A DNA stretch of 64,000 bases, taken from an uncultured Alphaproteobacteria bacterium (lineage in GTDB: Bacteria; Pseudomonadota; Alphaproteobacteria; CAAGCB01; CAG-977). This document shows, one piece after another, positions 42,402 through 51,026 of the stretch (within the stretch, counting starts at the first letter, position 1; each line of letters begins with the position of its first letter). The notes below the pieces were generated by a model, which did not search any database, was not told the origin of the DNA, and saw nothing but the letters and a program-made list of their open reading frames with translations. The translations under genes and the position numbers were made by a program. Location: positions 1 through 64,000 of the forward strand of contig CAKQWA010000003.1 of the NCBI GenBank assembly GCA_934277945.1, in the 5' to 3' direction.

Positions 42402-43526
42402 ATGACGCTGACGGCTCCCGAAGCGCAAACGCAAATGCTCGGATGCGGCGCGGCAATGAAAATGCTAGCGCAGATGTTCGCGGACAAAACGCTGGCGGGG
42501 TCTTGGCTGTTCTGCGGACCGAAAGGCGTGGGCAAGGCGACGCTGGCGTACCGTCTGGCGCGCTATGTGCTGGCGAATTCGGCGGGCGGCGGAGCGTCCC
42601 TGTTCGGCGCCCCCGCCATATCCGACACGCTTCAAACAAATTCGGACGATTACGCGTTCAAAGCGGTCGCCGCGCGCACGCATCCCGACTTGGCGGTGCT
42701 GGAACGCGCTTTGACGGAAAAGGAATTAAAAGACCGGCAGGCGATTTTGGACGCGGGCAAGCCGCTGGACGCGGAAACGGAGAAATCCCGCAAGCGCAAC
42801 AACGAAATCCGCGTGGAAGACGTGCGCAAGGTTGACGATTTTCTGCACCGTACAAGCGCGTCGGGCGGTTGGCGCGTGCTGATCGTCGACAGCGCGGACG
42901 ACATGAATGCGAACGCGGCGAACGCTTTTTTGAAATCGCTGGAAGAACCCGCGCCCGACACGCTGATGATTTTAATCGCGCATCATCCCGCGTCTTTGCT
43001 ACCGACCATCCGCTCGCGGTGCCGCAAAATCACGTTGCAGCCGCTGAACGACGCGGATATGCAAACGCTGGCGGCGCAATATCTGCCCGACGCGGAGGCG
43101 CACGAACGCGACGCGCTCTGCACGCTGGCGCAGGGAAGCATCGGCGACGCGATTTTCTTGGCGCAAAACGGCGGCGCGGCGCTGTACGAAAATCTGCTGA
43201 CGCTGTTTCGCTCTTTTCCGGATTTCGACATTCCCGCGCTTTACGCTTTCGCCGAAAAATCGCTGAAAGAAAAGGACGCGGCGGACGTGATGCGCAAATT
43301 TTGGAGTCTGCTGTTGAACAAGGCTTTGCTGACGAAATTCGGCAGAGCGGCGGCAAGCGGCGTTTTTGAAGCCGAAGCGGACGTTCTGGCGCGACTGGCG
43401 GCTTTGCCGGCGGAATTTCTGCTGGACGAGGCTCCGGCGGCGCAAAGCCTGTTGGCAGACGCCGATTTGGACGCCAAGCAGGTCTTTGTCAATATGTGCT
43501 TGCGGTTGCAGCGCGGAGGCGCGTGA
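42402..43526 (+). CDS. holB: DNA polymerase III delta' subunit
   Basis: A 374-residue clamp-loader subunit of the AAA+ type. Walker A is GPKGVGKATLA; RVLIVDSADDMN replaces the usual Walker B, and NAFLKSLEEPAPDTLMIL with the TIRSRC sensor-1 region follows. Delta' does not hydrolyse ATP but holds the clamp loader together. It sits between tmk and tatD as expected, and its TGA shares one base with the tatD ATG. Confidence 0.93.
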   Translation: MTLTAPEAQTQMLGCGAAMKMLAQMFADKTLAGSWLFCGPKGVGKATLAYRLARYVLANSAGGGASLFGAPAISDTLQTNSDDYAFKAVAARTHPDLAVLERALTEKELKDRQAILDAGKPLDAETEKSRKRNNEIRVEDVRKVDDFLHRTSASGGWRVLIVDSADDMNANAANAFLKSLEEPAPDTLMILIAHHPASLLPTIRSRCRKITLQPLNDADMQTLAAQYLPDAEAHERDALCTLAQGSIGDAIFLAQNGGAALYENLLTLFRSFPDFDIPALYAFAEKSLKEKDAADVMRKFWSLLLNKALLTKFGRAAASGVFEAEADVLARLAALPAEFLLDEAPAAQSLLADADLDAKQVFVNMCLRLQRGGA

Positions 43527-44308
43527 TGTCATCGTTTTTAATTGATTCTCATTGTCATCTGGATTACGAAGCCGATTTGACCGCGCAGGCGCAAATCGTG
43601 TCGCGGGCGAAACTGGCGGGCGTGGCGTACATGGCGACAATCGGCGTGAAACTGACAACCGCGCCGCAAATCATCGACACGGCGGCGCGCTATGACAACG
43701 TGTTCGCGGTCGTCGGCGTGCATCCCGAATACGCGCAGGAGGAAAAGCCTTTCACCGACGTTGACGCGCTGTGTCGCGCGGCGGCGCATCCGAAAGTGAT
43801 CGGATTGGGCGAAACGGGGCTGGATTATTATTACAACGCCGACACGAAAGAAGCGCAGCGCGAATTGTTCGCCCTGCATTTGCGGGCGGCGAAAAAAGCC
43901 CGCGTGCCCGTCGTCATTCACACGCGCGCGGCGGACGAAGACACAATCGAGATATTAAAGCAGGAGGCGGACGACGATTTGACGGGAGTTCTGCATTGCT
44001 TTTCATCGGGGGAAAAATTGGCGCGCACAGCGCTGGATTTGGGATTTTACCTGTCCGCGTCGGGCATTGTCACGTTTAAGAAAAGCGCGGCTTTGCGCGA
44101 TATTTTCAAGGGCGTGCCGCTGAACAGGCTTTTGGTGGAAACGGACGCGCCTTATTTGGCGCCGGAGCCTTATCGGAGCAGGATCAACGAACCGTCGTAT
44201 GTCGTGAAAACGGCGGAAAAACTGGCGGAAATCAAGGGAGTTTCCTTTGAGGAACTGGCAAACGCGACAACGGAGAATTTCTTTACTTTGTTTGCAAAGG
44301 CGAAATAG
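43526..44308 (+). CDS. tatD: TatD-family metal-dependent DNase
   Basis: A 260-residue TIM-barrel hydrolase with the metal ligands of the family: DSHCHLD at the start, GLGETGLDYY, VIHTRAADED, HCFSSG and ETDAPYLAPEP near the end. TatD proteins are 3'-5' exonucleases and D-aminoacyl-tRNA or quality-control hydrolases depending on the member. The start at 43526 follows GCGGAGG; an open frame extends upstream within holB. The next gene starts directly after its stop. Confidence 0.94.
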   Translation: MSSFLIDSHCHLDYEADLTAQAQIVSRAKLAGVAYMATIGVKLTTAPQIIDTAARYDNVFAVVGVHPEYAQEEKPFTDVDALCRAAAHPKVIGLGETGLDYYYNADTKEAQRELFALHLRAAKKARVPVVIHTRAADEDTIEILKQEADDDLTGVLHCFSSGEKLARTALDLGFYLSASGIVTFKKSAALRDIFKGVPLNRLLVETDAPYLAPEPYRSRINEPSYVVKTAEKLAEIKGVSFEELANATTENFFTLFAKAK

Positions 44309-45082
44309 ATGAAAGTGCGTATTTTGGGGTGCGGCGCGGCCGGCGGCGTACCGATGATCAGCAGGGGATGGGGTGCGTGCGATCCGAAAAATCCGAAAAA
44401 CCGCCGCCGCCGTTCGTCGATTCTGATTGAAATCGACGGCAAGCGCATTTTGGTCGACACGTCGCCGGATTTGCGCGAGCAGTTGCTGGACGCGAACGTC
44501 AACGCGCTGGACGCCGTTTTGTACACGCACGAACACGCGGATCATCTGCACGGCATTGACGATTTGCGCGAAGTCAACCGCGTCATCAAAGCGCCTTTGC
44601 CGGTTTTTGCGAACCGCGCGACGCTGAACCACTTGAAAAAGCATTTTCCGTACGTTTTCGGCGCAATCAACATTGGCAGGGAACCGATTTTTCATCCGTG
44701 GCTTGAACCGCATCTGATTACGTCGGGCGAGCCGTTCATGGCGGCGGGCGTGCAGATTATGCCGTTCATGCAGGATCACGAATGGACGACGTCGTTCGGC
44801 TACCGCATCGGCTCGTTCGCCTATTCGACGGACGTCGTGCGCCTGTTCGATTCTTCGCTGTCGATTTTGAAAGGCGTTGAAACGTGGATTGTCGGCTGTC
44901 TGTCCGACAAGGATCACCCGTCGCACGCGTCGATCGCGCGGGTCGAGGAATGGGTGGATATCATCCGCCCCAAACGCACGATTTTGACGCACATGGCGGT
45001 CGGCATGGATTATGACACGCTGTGCCGCACGTTGCCGAAAGGGGTTGAACCCGCTTTCGACGGCATGGAAATCGAAATTTGA
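44309..45082 (+). CDS. PhnP-like metallo-beta-lactamase-fold hydrolase
   Basis: A 257-residue enzyme with the metal motif THEHADHLHG near residue 73, later histidines in MQDHEWTTS and SDKDHPSH, and the conserved ILGCGAAGGVP start. Relatives include PhnP phosphodiesterases acting on cyclic ribose phosphates, but the gene is not in a phosphonate cluster here. Its position after tatD is conserved in alphaproteobacteria, hinting at a housekeeping phosphodiesterase. It is the last gene of the rlpA operon. Confidence 0.88.
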   Translation: MKVRILGCGAAGGVPMISRGWGACDPKNPKNRRRRSSILIEIDGKRILVDTSPDLREQLLDANVNALDAVLYTHEHADHLHGIDDLREVNRVIKAPLPVFANRATLNHLKKHFPYVFGAINIGREPIFHPWLEPHLITSGEPFMAAGVQIMPFMQDHEWTTSFGYRIGSFAYSTDVVRLFDSSLSILKGVETWIVGCLSDKDHPSHASIARVEEWVDIIRPKRTILTHMAVGMDYDTLCRTLPKGVEPAFDGMEIEI

Positions 45083-45110
45083 TTTTCCGGCGGAATTTTC
45101 CGCACCGACT

Positions 45111-46430
45111 TTATTTCAGCCAGCCCATCGCGTCGATAAAGACAAGCAGAACGGCGGCGGGCGCGAGATACTTCACCATGAGCGCGAACACGGCGTTCGC
45201 TTTGTCGGAAGCGAACACCCGCAGTTTTTCCGCGCCGTAGAACCAGCCGACCGCGACGCACATCAGGAAGCCCCCCGCGGGAAGCAGGATGTTCGACGCG
45301 ACCGTGTCGCCGAAATCAAAGAAGTTGTATCCGAAAATCTTGACGTCGGACCACAGCCCGAACGCCAAAGAGAACGGCACCGCCAGCACGACACAGAAAA
45401 TCGCGTAGCCGATGACGGCTTTGGAGCGCGGCAGACCGTATTTGCCGTGCAGATAGGCGACGGACACTTCAATCATGGAAATCGTGGACGTCAACGCCGC
45501 CAAAAACAGCAGAATGAAGAACACGACGCCGACAATGCTTCCGAACGGGAAAGAGGCGAAAATTTTGGGCAGCGTGATGAAAATCAGCGTCGGACCGGCG
45601 TTCATCGACAGGTTGAAACTGAAAATCGCGGGGAAAATCATCATGCCCGCCAGCACGGAAACCAGCGTGTCCAGCGCAATGACCGACGCGGACGAGCCGA
45701 TCGGGAATTTCTTGTCTTCGGGCAGGTACGCGCCGTAGGTGATGAAAATGCCCATGCCGACGCTTAACGAAAAGAAAGCCTGTCCCAGCGTGGAAAAGAA
45801 CGTCATGGAGTTGATTTTGGAAAAATCGGGCTTGAAAAAGTATTTCAGCCCCTCCGCCGCGTTGGGCAGGAAGAACGAGCGCACGACCAGTCCGAACAAC
45901 AGGACGAACAGCAGCGGCATCATGATTTTGCTGTACTTTTCAATGCCTTCCTGCACGCCGCGGTAAACAATGAACGCCGTCGCGAACAGGAACAAAACCG
46001 TGTACAGTAAAGGCAGAACGGGGCGCGACACGAAAGATTGAAAATACTCCTGCGTGGCGTTTGACAGCGGATGCGACGCGGCGAACACCAGATAATGCAT
46101 AATCCAGCCGCCGACGACGCTGTAAAATCCCAGAATGATTGTGACGGCGATAATGCCGACCGAGCCGATGAACCCGAAACGCTTGTTGATTTGCTTCATG
46201 GAATCGACGGGGTTTTTGCGGAAGCGGTAGCCGATGCCCGTTTCCAAAACAACCAGCGTAAAGCCGATGGTGAACACCGTAATCAGATACAACAGCAAAA
46301 ACGCGCCGCCGCCGTTGTACGCCGCGATGTACGGAAACCGCCACAAATTGCCCAAACCGACCGCGGAACCCGCCGCCGCCAGAATGAAACCGATTTTCGA
46401 CGACCAGCCCGCCTGATTGTTGTTGTCCAT
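45111..46430 (-). CDS. Sodium-dependent transporter of the NSS (SNF) family
   Basis: A 439-residue membrane protein with about 11 transmembrane helices. The N-terminal signature WSSKIGFILAAAGSAVGLGN, then LWRFPYIAAYNGGGAFLL, forms the unwound TM1 and TM2 that bind sodium and substrate in LeuT-type transporters. Bacterial relatives import amino acids such as Leu, Trp or Tyr with sodium; the substrate here cannot be read. It converges with the tatD-group operon and has its own promoter. Confidence 0.93.
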   Translation of the reverse strand: MDNNNQAGWSSKIGFILAAAGSAVGLGNLWRFPYIAAYNGGGAFLLLYLITVFTIGFTLVVLETGIGYRFRKNPVDSMKQINKRFGFIGSVGIIAVTIILGFYSVVGGWIMHYLVFAASHPLSNATQEYFQSFVSRPVLPLLYTVLFLFATAFIVYRGVQEGIEKYSKIMMPLLFVLLFGLVVRSFFLPNAAEGLKYFFKPDFSKINSMTFFSTLGQAFFSLSVGMGIFITYGAYLPEDKKFPIGSSASVIALDTLVSVLAGMMIFPAIFSFNLSMNAGPTLIFITLPKIFASFPFGSIVGVVFFILLFLAALTSTISMIEVSVAYLHGKYGLPRSKAVIGYAIFCVVLAVPFSLAFGLWSDVKIFGYNFFDFGDTVASNILLPAGGFLMCVAVGWFYGAEKLRVFASDKANAVFALMVKYLAPAAVLLVFIDAMGWLK

Positions 46431-46471
46431 GATTGTTTTTCCAAGATTAAGATGTGAAAATTACAGCAGGT

Positions 46472-46499
46472 ACTGTACCCCTTTTATTTGATCTTTCAA
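46472..46499 (-). promoter_or_regulatory. Promoter with overlapping palindrome for the NSS transporter
   Basis: On the minus strand TTGAAA and TACAGT are separated by 16 bases. The perfect palindrome GGTACTGTACC (46469-46479) covers the -10 box and may be a repressor site. Confidence 0.4.
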
Positions 46500-46538
46500 G
46501 GTTTTTTTGGCATTTGCGCGAAATCGTCAAGGAAAGTT

Positions 46539-46567
46539 TTGCAAACGGGCGCGAAAATCTGTATCGT
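46539..46567 (+). promoter_or_regulatory. Promoter for the WYL/TerB-like operon
   Basis: TTGCAA (46539-46544) and TATCGT (46562-46567) are separated by 17 bases, 24 bases before the ATG at 46591. Confidence 0.45.
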
Positions 46568-46590
46568 GGCTTTAAGGGGAAGATTGACGT

Positions 46591-47760
46591 ATGCGCATAA
46601 CGAAAGCGTTTTTCAACGCACAGGAACAAAAGAAAAAAGATCTTGACCGCTTGGCGAAAGCGGGGCGTTTGCGCCCTTTGAAAAAACGCGAAACGCAGGA
46701 AGCCAAGGAATTGCGCTTGAAGCGCGAAAAAGCGGAAAAGCGGAGCGCGGAAAAAAAGGAAAATCTCGGCGAGGAGGAGCAGGGCAGGCAAAAAAAACTC
46801 GCCCGTCTGCTCCGCCGTCTGCGCGGCACGCCGAAAATCAAGAAAGCCCGCCAAGAACAGAACGACATCGAATACGTCGACGTGTCGTTTGACGAGGAAA
46901 CGGGCGAATACGTCCGTCGGGACGAGCCGCGCGCCGAAAAGCCCTACGAGGAAAACGTGCGCGAATACATCGCGGGCGATTACGACGTCAGGCGCGAAGA
47001 CGCTTGGGAAACAAGCGAAAACGCGGCGCAGGGCGACACGGCGGCGCAACCGCAGGGATTTCATTTCATTTATCAGAAAAATCCCGATTTGCCCGAGGGG
47101 ATGCTGTCCACGGCTTTGTCCGTCGCGGTCGGCATCATTTATTACGACGAAACGGGCGGTCTGGTCGACAGATTGATTACCGTGCGGCGCATTTTCGGGC
47201 GCAAAGGCGACATTTTGATAGACGCGTTCTGCCACGACATCGAAGCGCCGCGCATGATATTTTTGTCGAAAGCGGTGCGGCTGTACGACATTAAGACGCT
47301 TTTGCCCTACGCGTATCCGGCGCAGTTTTTGTTGCAGGACATCGGCGGATACGCGCCGGACGAATCTTTCAGGGACAACGGCTTTATCGCGGCGATGACG
47401 CTTGTGCGCTACGATCTGGCGGCGCTGGCGTATCTGGCGAAAGCGGACGCGGACAAGTCGGATTTGGAAAACAAACTGATTTTTGAATATGTGAAAAAGC
47501 GTTGCCGCACGGTTTCCTTTGACGAAGAACAAATGATGCGGTATATTTCAAGGTTGTTCCCCGACGAACAGAGTTTTTACGAGGCTGTCGAGGTTATCGT
47601 GAAATATCCGCATGAAGATTTGCAACTGTTTGTCGAAACGTTTTTGCAACTTGTCCTGTCTGACAGCGTCATTCACGACAACGAGCGCGAATTGCTGGCG
47701 GAACTTTTGTATTTGTCCCGTCTGCAAGGGGCGGAATTGAACATTTTGGGGTTGAGATGA
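46591..47760 (+). CDS. Charged coiled-coil protein with WYL-like and TerB-like regions
   Basis: A 389-residue cytoplasmic protein. Residues 1-90 are a Lys/Arg/Glu coiled coil. Residues about 190-240 (RRIFGRKGDILIDAFCHDIE, then PRMIFLSKAVRLYD) resemble the strands of a WYL domain, an SH3-like ligand-binding fold. Residues 255-389 are helical and end VLSDSVIHDNERELLAELLY, which resembles a TerB-type helical domain. The WYL and TerB assignments are by pattern and uncertain. No DNA-binding domain is visible, unlike WYL regulators of phage defence. It is the first gene of an operon with a secreted repeat protein and a chemoreceptor-like protein. The function is unknown. Confidence 0.7.
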   Translation: MRITKAFFNAQEQKKKDLDRLAKAGRLRPLKKRETQEAKELRLKREKAEKRSAEKKENLGEEEQGRQKKLARLLRRLRGTPKIKKARQEQNDIEYVDVSFDEETGEYVRRDEPRAEKPYEENVREYIAGDYDVRREDAWETSENAAQGDTAAQPQGFHFIYQKNPDLPEGMLSTALSVAVGIIYYDETGGLVDRLITVRRIFGRKGDILIDAFCHDIEAPRMIFLSKAVRLYDIKTLLPYAYPAQFLLQDIGGYAPDESFRDNGFIAAMTLVRYDLAALAYLAKADADKSDLENKLIFEYVKKRCRTVSFDEEQMMRYISRLFPDEQSFYEAVEVIVKYPHEDLQLFVETFLQLVLSDSVIHDNERELLAELLYLSRLQGAELNILGLR

Positions 47761-47771
47761 AAGGAAAGATC

Positions 47772-48752
47772 ATGCGTTTGAAACTGTTGTGCGGTTTAAG
47801 TGCTCTTATGTTCGGCGTTTCTTTGACGGCGCGGGCGCAGGAAAAAACGGCGCAGGAAGCGTTGCGCGAACAGTATTCCAAAAACCGCGAACAGATTGAA
47901 ATGATCTTCAAACGGAAGATTGAGAAAATCAGCCAAAGCAAAGCCCTGCCCGAAAAAATGCGCAATCTGCTCGTGCGTCAGGCGGACGAAATGCGCGAAT
48001 TCGACATTTACACGCAGGATCGCAAGTTGGAAATGAAAATGCGCCAGATGTCCGAACGCGATAAAATCAAGAACGAATTGAAGCAGGAATTGTATCAGAA
48101 AGAAGCGCAACTGGAAGAACAGAAACAGGCGGACGCCGCGCAGGAAGCCGCGCTGACCCCGCTGGAAAAATCCGTTGCGCCGACGGAAGAAAAGGCGGAC
48201 GAAAAAGCCGCCGCCGCGCCTGCCGCTCCGGTTGAAGAAAAGGCGGACGAAAAAATCGCCGCCGTTGTCATCGAACAGGTGAAAACGACCGTCGTCGAAC
48301 CCGTTGAAGCGGTCGCCGCGCCTGCGGCGCCTGTTGAAGAAAAGGCGGATGAAAAAGTCGTTGCTCCGGTCGCTCCGGCGGCATCCGTTGATGTCTCCGC
48401 GCCGTTGAGCGAAAAAGCCGCCGGCGTGATGAAACAGATGAAAGAACAGGCGGCGTCCGCTCCCGCCGATGAAGCGGTCGCTGCGCCCGCGACGCTTGAC
48501 GCCGTGCCTGCGGCACCCGTCGTTATTGAAGAAGTGAAAACGGTTGTCGTGCCTGTCGTTGAAACCGCCGCTCCGGCGGAAGAAAAAGCGATTGAGAAAA
48601 CGCTTGCTCCGGTTACGGCATCCGCTCCCGCCGTTGAAGAAAAGACGGACGAAAAAGTTGACGCCGTGCCCGCGGCACTTGACGCTGTGCCCGCGGCACC
48701 GCTTGACGACGGAGTCAAGGAATTGGGCGGCGGATTGGAACGCGAACTGTAA
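47772..48752 (+). CDS. Secreted coiled-coil protein with Ala/Pro/Glu repeats
   Basis: A 326-residue exported protein with a signal peptide ending LTARA. Residues 25-130 form a charged coiled coil (EQIEMIFKRKIEKISQSK). From about 140 on it is low-complexity, with at least three copies of a repeat near APVEEKADEK and related LDAVPAAP units. The start at 47772 follows AAGGA by 6 bases; an in-frame ATG at 47757 overlapping the upstream stop is the alternative. It is likely a periplasmic spacer or scaffold. The function is unknown. Confidence 0.75.
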   Translation: MRLKLLCGLSALMFGVSLTARAQEKTAQEALREQYSKNREQIEMIFKRKIEKISQSKALPEKMRNLLVRQADEMREFDIYTQDRKLEMKMRQMSERDKIKNELKQELYQKEAQLEEQKQADAAQEAALTPLEKSVAPTEEKADEKAAAAPAAPVEEKADEKIAAVVIEQVKTTVVEPVEAVAAPAAPVEEKADEKVVAPVAPAASVDVSAPLSEKAAGVMKQMKEQAASAPADEAVAAPATLDAVPAAPVVIEEVKTVVVPVVETAAPAEEKAIEKTLAPVTASAPAVEEKTDEKVDAVPAALDAVPAAPLDDGVKELGGGLEREL

Positions 48753-48773
48753 TTTTAAAATCGGGTTGAATCG

Positions 48774-50852
48774 GTGAGTTTGCAGGAATTTTTGTCGCGC
48801 TATAAAATATCCGCCCGCGTGCTTTGCGGCTATGCCGTTTTGGGCGTGTTGCTGGTCGTCGCCGGCGTTGTCGGATATTTTTCGTTCAACAACATTCACG
48901 GCGGATACGCGCAGGCGACCGTGAAGATTGACGCGGTGCGCCGCCTTGCCGTTTTGCAGAACGACTTGTCCCGCGTCAACGCCGCTTTACTGCGCTATAT
49001 GAATCAAAACCGCGAAGACGATGTGCGCGCGGTGACGGACGCTTTCGACAACATTGAAGAAAATCTGAACGACTTTTTGACGCGGCTGAACGGCGCGGAG
49101 GCGAGTGAAACGGCGAAACGCTTTGAAACGGCGGTCAAGGAGTTGCAGACACAGGCGACCGAGTTGTTTTCTTTGGCGGAAAAATCGTATTCGCTGTCCG
49201 ACAAGGCGCGCCGTCAGGGAGAGGCTGCGGCGAAACGCCTGACCGCCATGATCAACGATTCAACCCTGCCGTCCGCGACGCTCGCGCTGTCGAATTTGCA
49301 GGATCAGCTGGACAGGCTGATTGACGTCGCTTTGAAAAATTCCGACCATTCGGCGCAGTACACGGCGTCCGTCAAAGCGGAAACGGAGGCTTTGCGCAAG
49401 GCTTTGACGGCGGTGCGCGGCGCGGAAATGGTCAATTTGAAACAACTGAAAGGCGTGACGGCGGCGGCGGACGCGCTGGAAACCGAATTAAACCGCAAAA
49501 TCAAAACGATTGCGGATATCGGCAAGGCGAAAACCAAGATTTTGGGCGATTTGTCGCAAACCGACAAACTGATTAAGGAATTGACGGAAACGTTGTCCGT
49601 CGAAGCGTCCTCGACGCTGTACCGCGCCGAAAGCCAAAAATTGCTGTGGCAGAAAACTTTTGTCGCATACATCGCCTTTTCGGGCGTGCTGACGCTGATT
49701 GTGTGCGTTTTGTCGCTGTGGGGCGTGCGCTATCCGCTGAACCGCCTGATTGAAGACGTTTGGGAATTTGCGCGCGGCGAACCGAAAAATTCCATTCCGT
49801 TCACGGAACGCAAAGACGAAATCGGCGCGCTGGCGCAGTCGCTGTCCGCACTGTTGGAAGCGTGGAAAAATCCGCTGGTGTTTTCATCGTCGGCGAAAAA
49901 TTATCTGCCTTTGGGGACGGCTTCGGGCGAAACGGGCGGCGAGGAAGAAGCCGACGGCTTTGTCGTTTTGGGCGACGAAGGGGCGGACGCGGAAACGCAG
50001 TTGCGCCAAATCCTTTTGTTTTTCCAGCATTTGCAGGCTTCGGCGACCGAAATGTCTTCGCGCGCGGCGACCCGCTTTGACGGTTTTTGCACCAAACTGG
50101 ACGACGTCACCCGTATGTTGCGCGATTTGGAAAACGCGATCAGAGCGTTCGCCCCCGTACTGACTCAATCGCGGGAAAGCGCGCCGTTCGCGGCGTTGCT
50201 GAAAAAATTGGGCGACGCGTACGAAAAGTCGTCCGATTTCATGATGCGCTACGCCAAAGCGCAGGAAAAAACGTGCGAAAACATGGTGTTTCTGATTGAA
50301 CGGATGCAGGATTTTTCCGCCGGACTGCTTCAATGGGTGCGCGCCGCGTCGGAAATTTCAAGCGTCGTGCATAAAACCAGTCTGCAAACGAAAATTCTGG
50401 CGCTGAACGCGTCGATTGAAGCGTTGAAACTGGGCGACAAGGCGCAGGCGTGCAACGACATCATTTCGGACATCCGCCGTCTGTCGCAGCAAACGTCGCA
50501 GTCGGTCGCGCATTTGCAAGACAACATGGGCAATTTGCAGGAAGAAAGCAACGCGTTCGCCGGCGTTTTGGAAAACATCAACGGCGAAGTGGCGGCGTTG
50601 CGCGCGGCGTTGCCTCAATTCAGTCAAGTGTGCGTCGAACAGCATCAGGACAGTTTTGAACTGTCGGAAAAAGCGTCGGCGACGGCTTCGGGCATACAGG
50701 AAACGTTTGATTCGCTTCTGCCGCTGATGGCGAAATCGGCGGAACTGGTCAAAAGCATGGACGCCGCTTTGCCGCAGATTTTAAACGAAGCGACGCAAAC
50801 GCAGACCGTCTGGTCGGAATTTATCGAGGAATTGCCGAAGTTCGAGGGATGA
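48774..50852 (+). CDS. Chemoreceptor-like membrane protein with HAMP and divergent signalling hairpin
   Basis: A 692-residue protein starting with GTG. TM1 is at about 17-38, a helical periplasmic sensor at 39-292 and TM2 at 295-318, followed by HAMP (RYPLNRLIEDVWEFARG, DEIGALAQSLSALLEAW). An acidic linker follows at 385-405. The segment TSLQTKILALNASIEALKLG near 536-555 corresponds to the MCP hairpin tip, but the flanks diverge and the methylation-site Gln/Glu pairs and C-terminal pentapeptide are not evident. It may sense an envelope signal without classical adaptation. No che genes are in the window. A terminator follows at 50901. Confidence 0.75.
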   Translation: MSLQEFLSRYKISARVLCGYAVLGVLLVVAGVVGYFSFNNIHGGYAQATVKIDAVRRLAVLQNDLSRVNAALLRYMNQNREDDVRAVTDAFDNIEENLNDFLTRLNGAEASETAKRFETAVKELQTQATELFSLAEKSYSLSDKARRQGEAAAKRLTAMINDSTLPSATLALSNLQDQLDRLIDVALKNSDHSAQYTASVKAETEALRKALTAVRGAEMVNLKQLKGVTAAADALETELNRKIKTIADIGKAKTKILGDLSQTDKLIKELTETLSVEASSTLYRAESQKLLWQKTFVAYIAFSGVLTLIVCVLSLWGVRYPLNRLIEDVWEFARGEPKNSIPFTERKDEIGALAQSLSALLEAWKNPLVFSSSAKNYLPLGTASGETGGEEEADGFVVLGDEGADAETQLRQILLFFQHLQASATEMSSRAATRFDGFCTKLDDVTRMLRDLENAIRAFAPVLTQSRESAPFAALLKKLGDAYEKSSDFMMRYAKAQEKTCENMVFLIERMQDFSAGLLQWVRAASEISSVVHKTSLQTKILALNASIEALKLGDKAQACNDIISDIRRLSQQTSQSVAHLQDNMGNLQEESNAFAGVLENINGEVAALRAALPQFSQVCVEQHQDSFELSEKASATASGIQETFDSLLPLMAKSAELVKSMDAALPQILNEATQTQTVWSEFIEELPKFEG

Positions 50853-50900
50853 CCTGCGCGGCGGGTCGGCACGGCGGGCGGAACGCGGCGGAGTAAGTTG

Positions 50901-50952
50901 CCAAACGGGCGCGCAACGGGATGCACAGCCTGCCGCCGACCGTTTGGTTTTT
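50901..50952 (+). terminator. Terminator after the chemoreceptor-like gene
   Basis: CCAAACGG pairs with CCGTTTGG around a long structured loop of 31 bases, followed by five T. Confidence 0.55.
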
Positions 50953-51026
50953 AGTCCGCTACCGACCGCTTGATTTACAGCCTGCCGTCAGCCGCTTGAT
51001 TTACAGCCCGTCAATGACCGCCTGCG
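50925..51026. repeat. Imperfect tandem repeats of about 26 bases at the 3' end of hpnE
   Basis: Units begin at 50925, 50953, 50977 and 51003, three of them with ACAGCC, and share a GACCGCTTGATTT-like end. The last unit lies within the final codons of hpnE, so the others look like decayed copies of the gene's 3' end including its stop codon. The unit at 50925 also contributes to the terminator stem. Confidence 0.6.

Noticed and set aside
48180..48720. Possible CRISPR-like or satellite array
   Set aside because: The repetition is codon-level repetition of an EEKADEK-type peptide within one open frame; units vary in length and there are no unique spacers.
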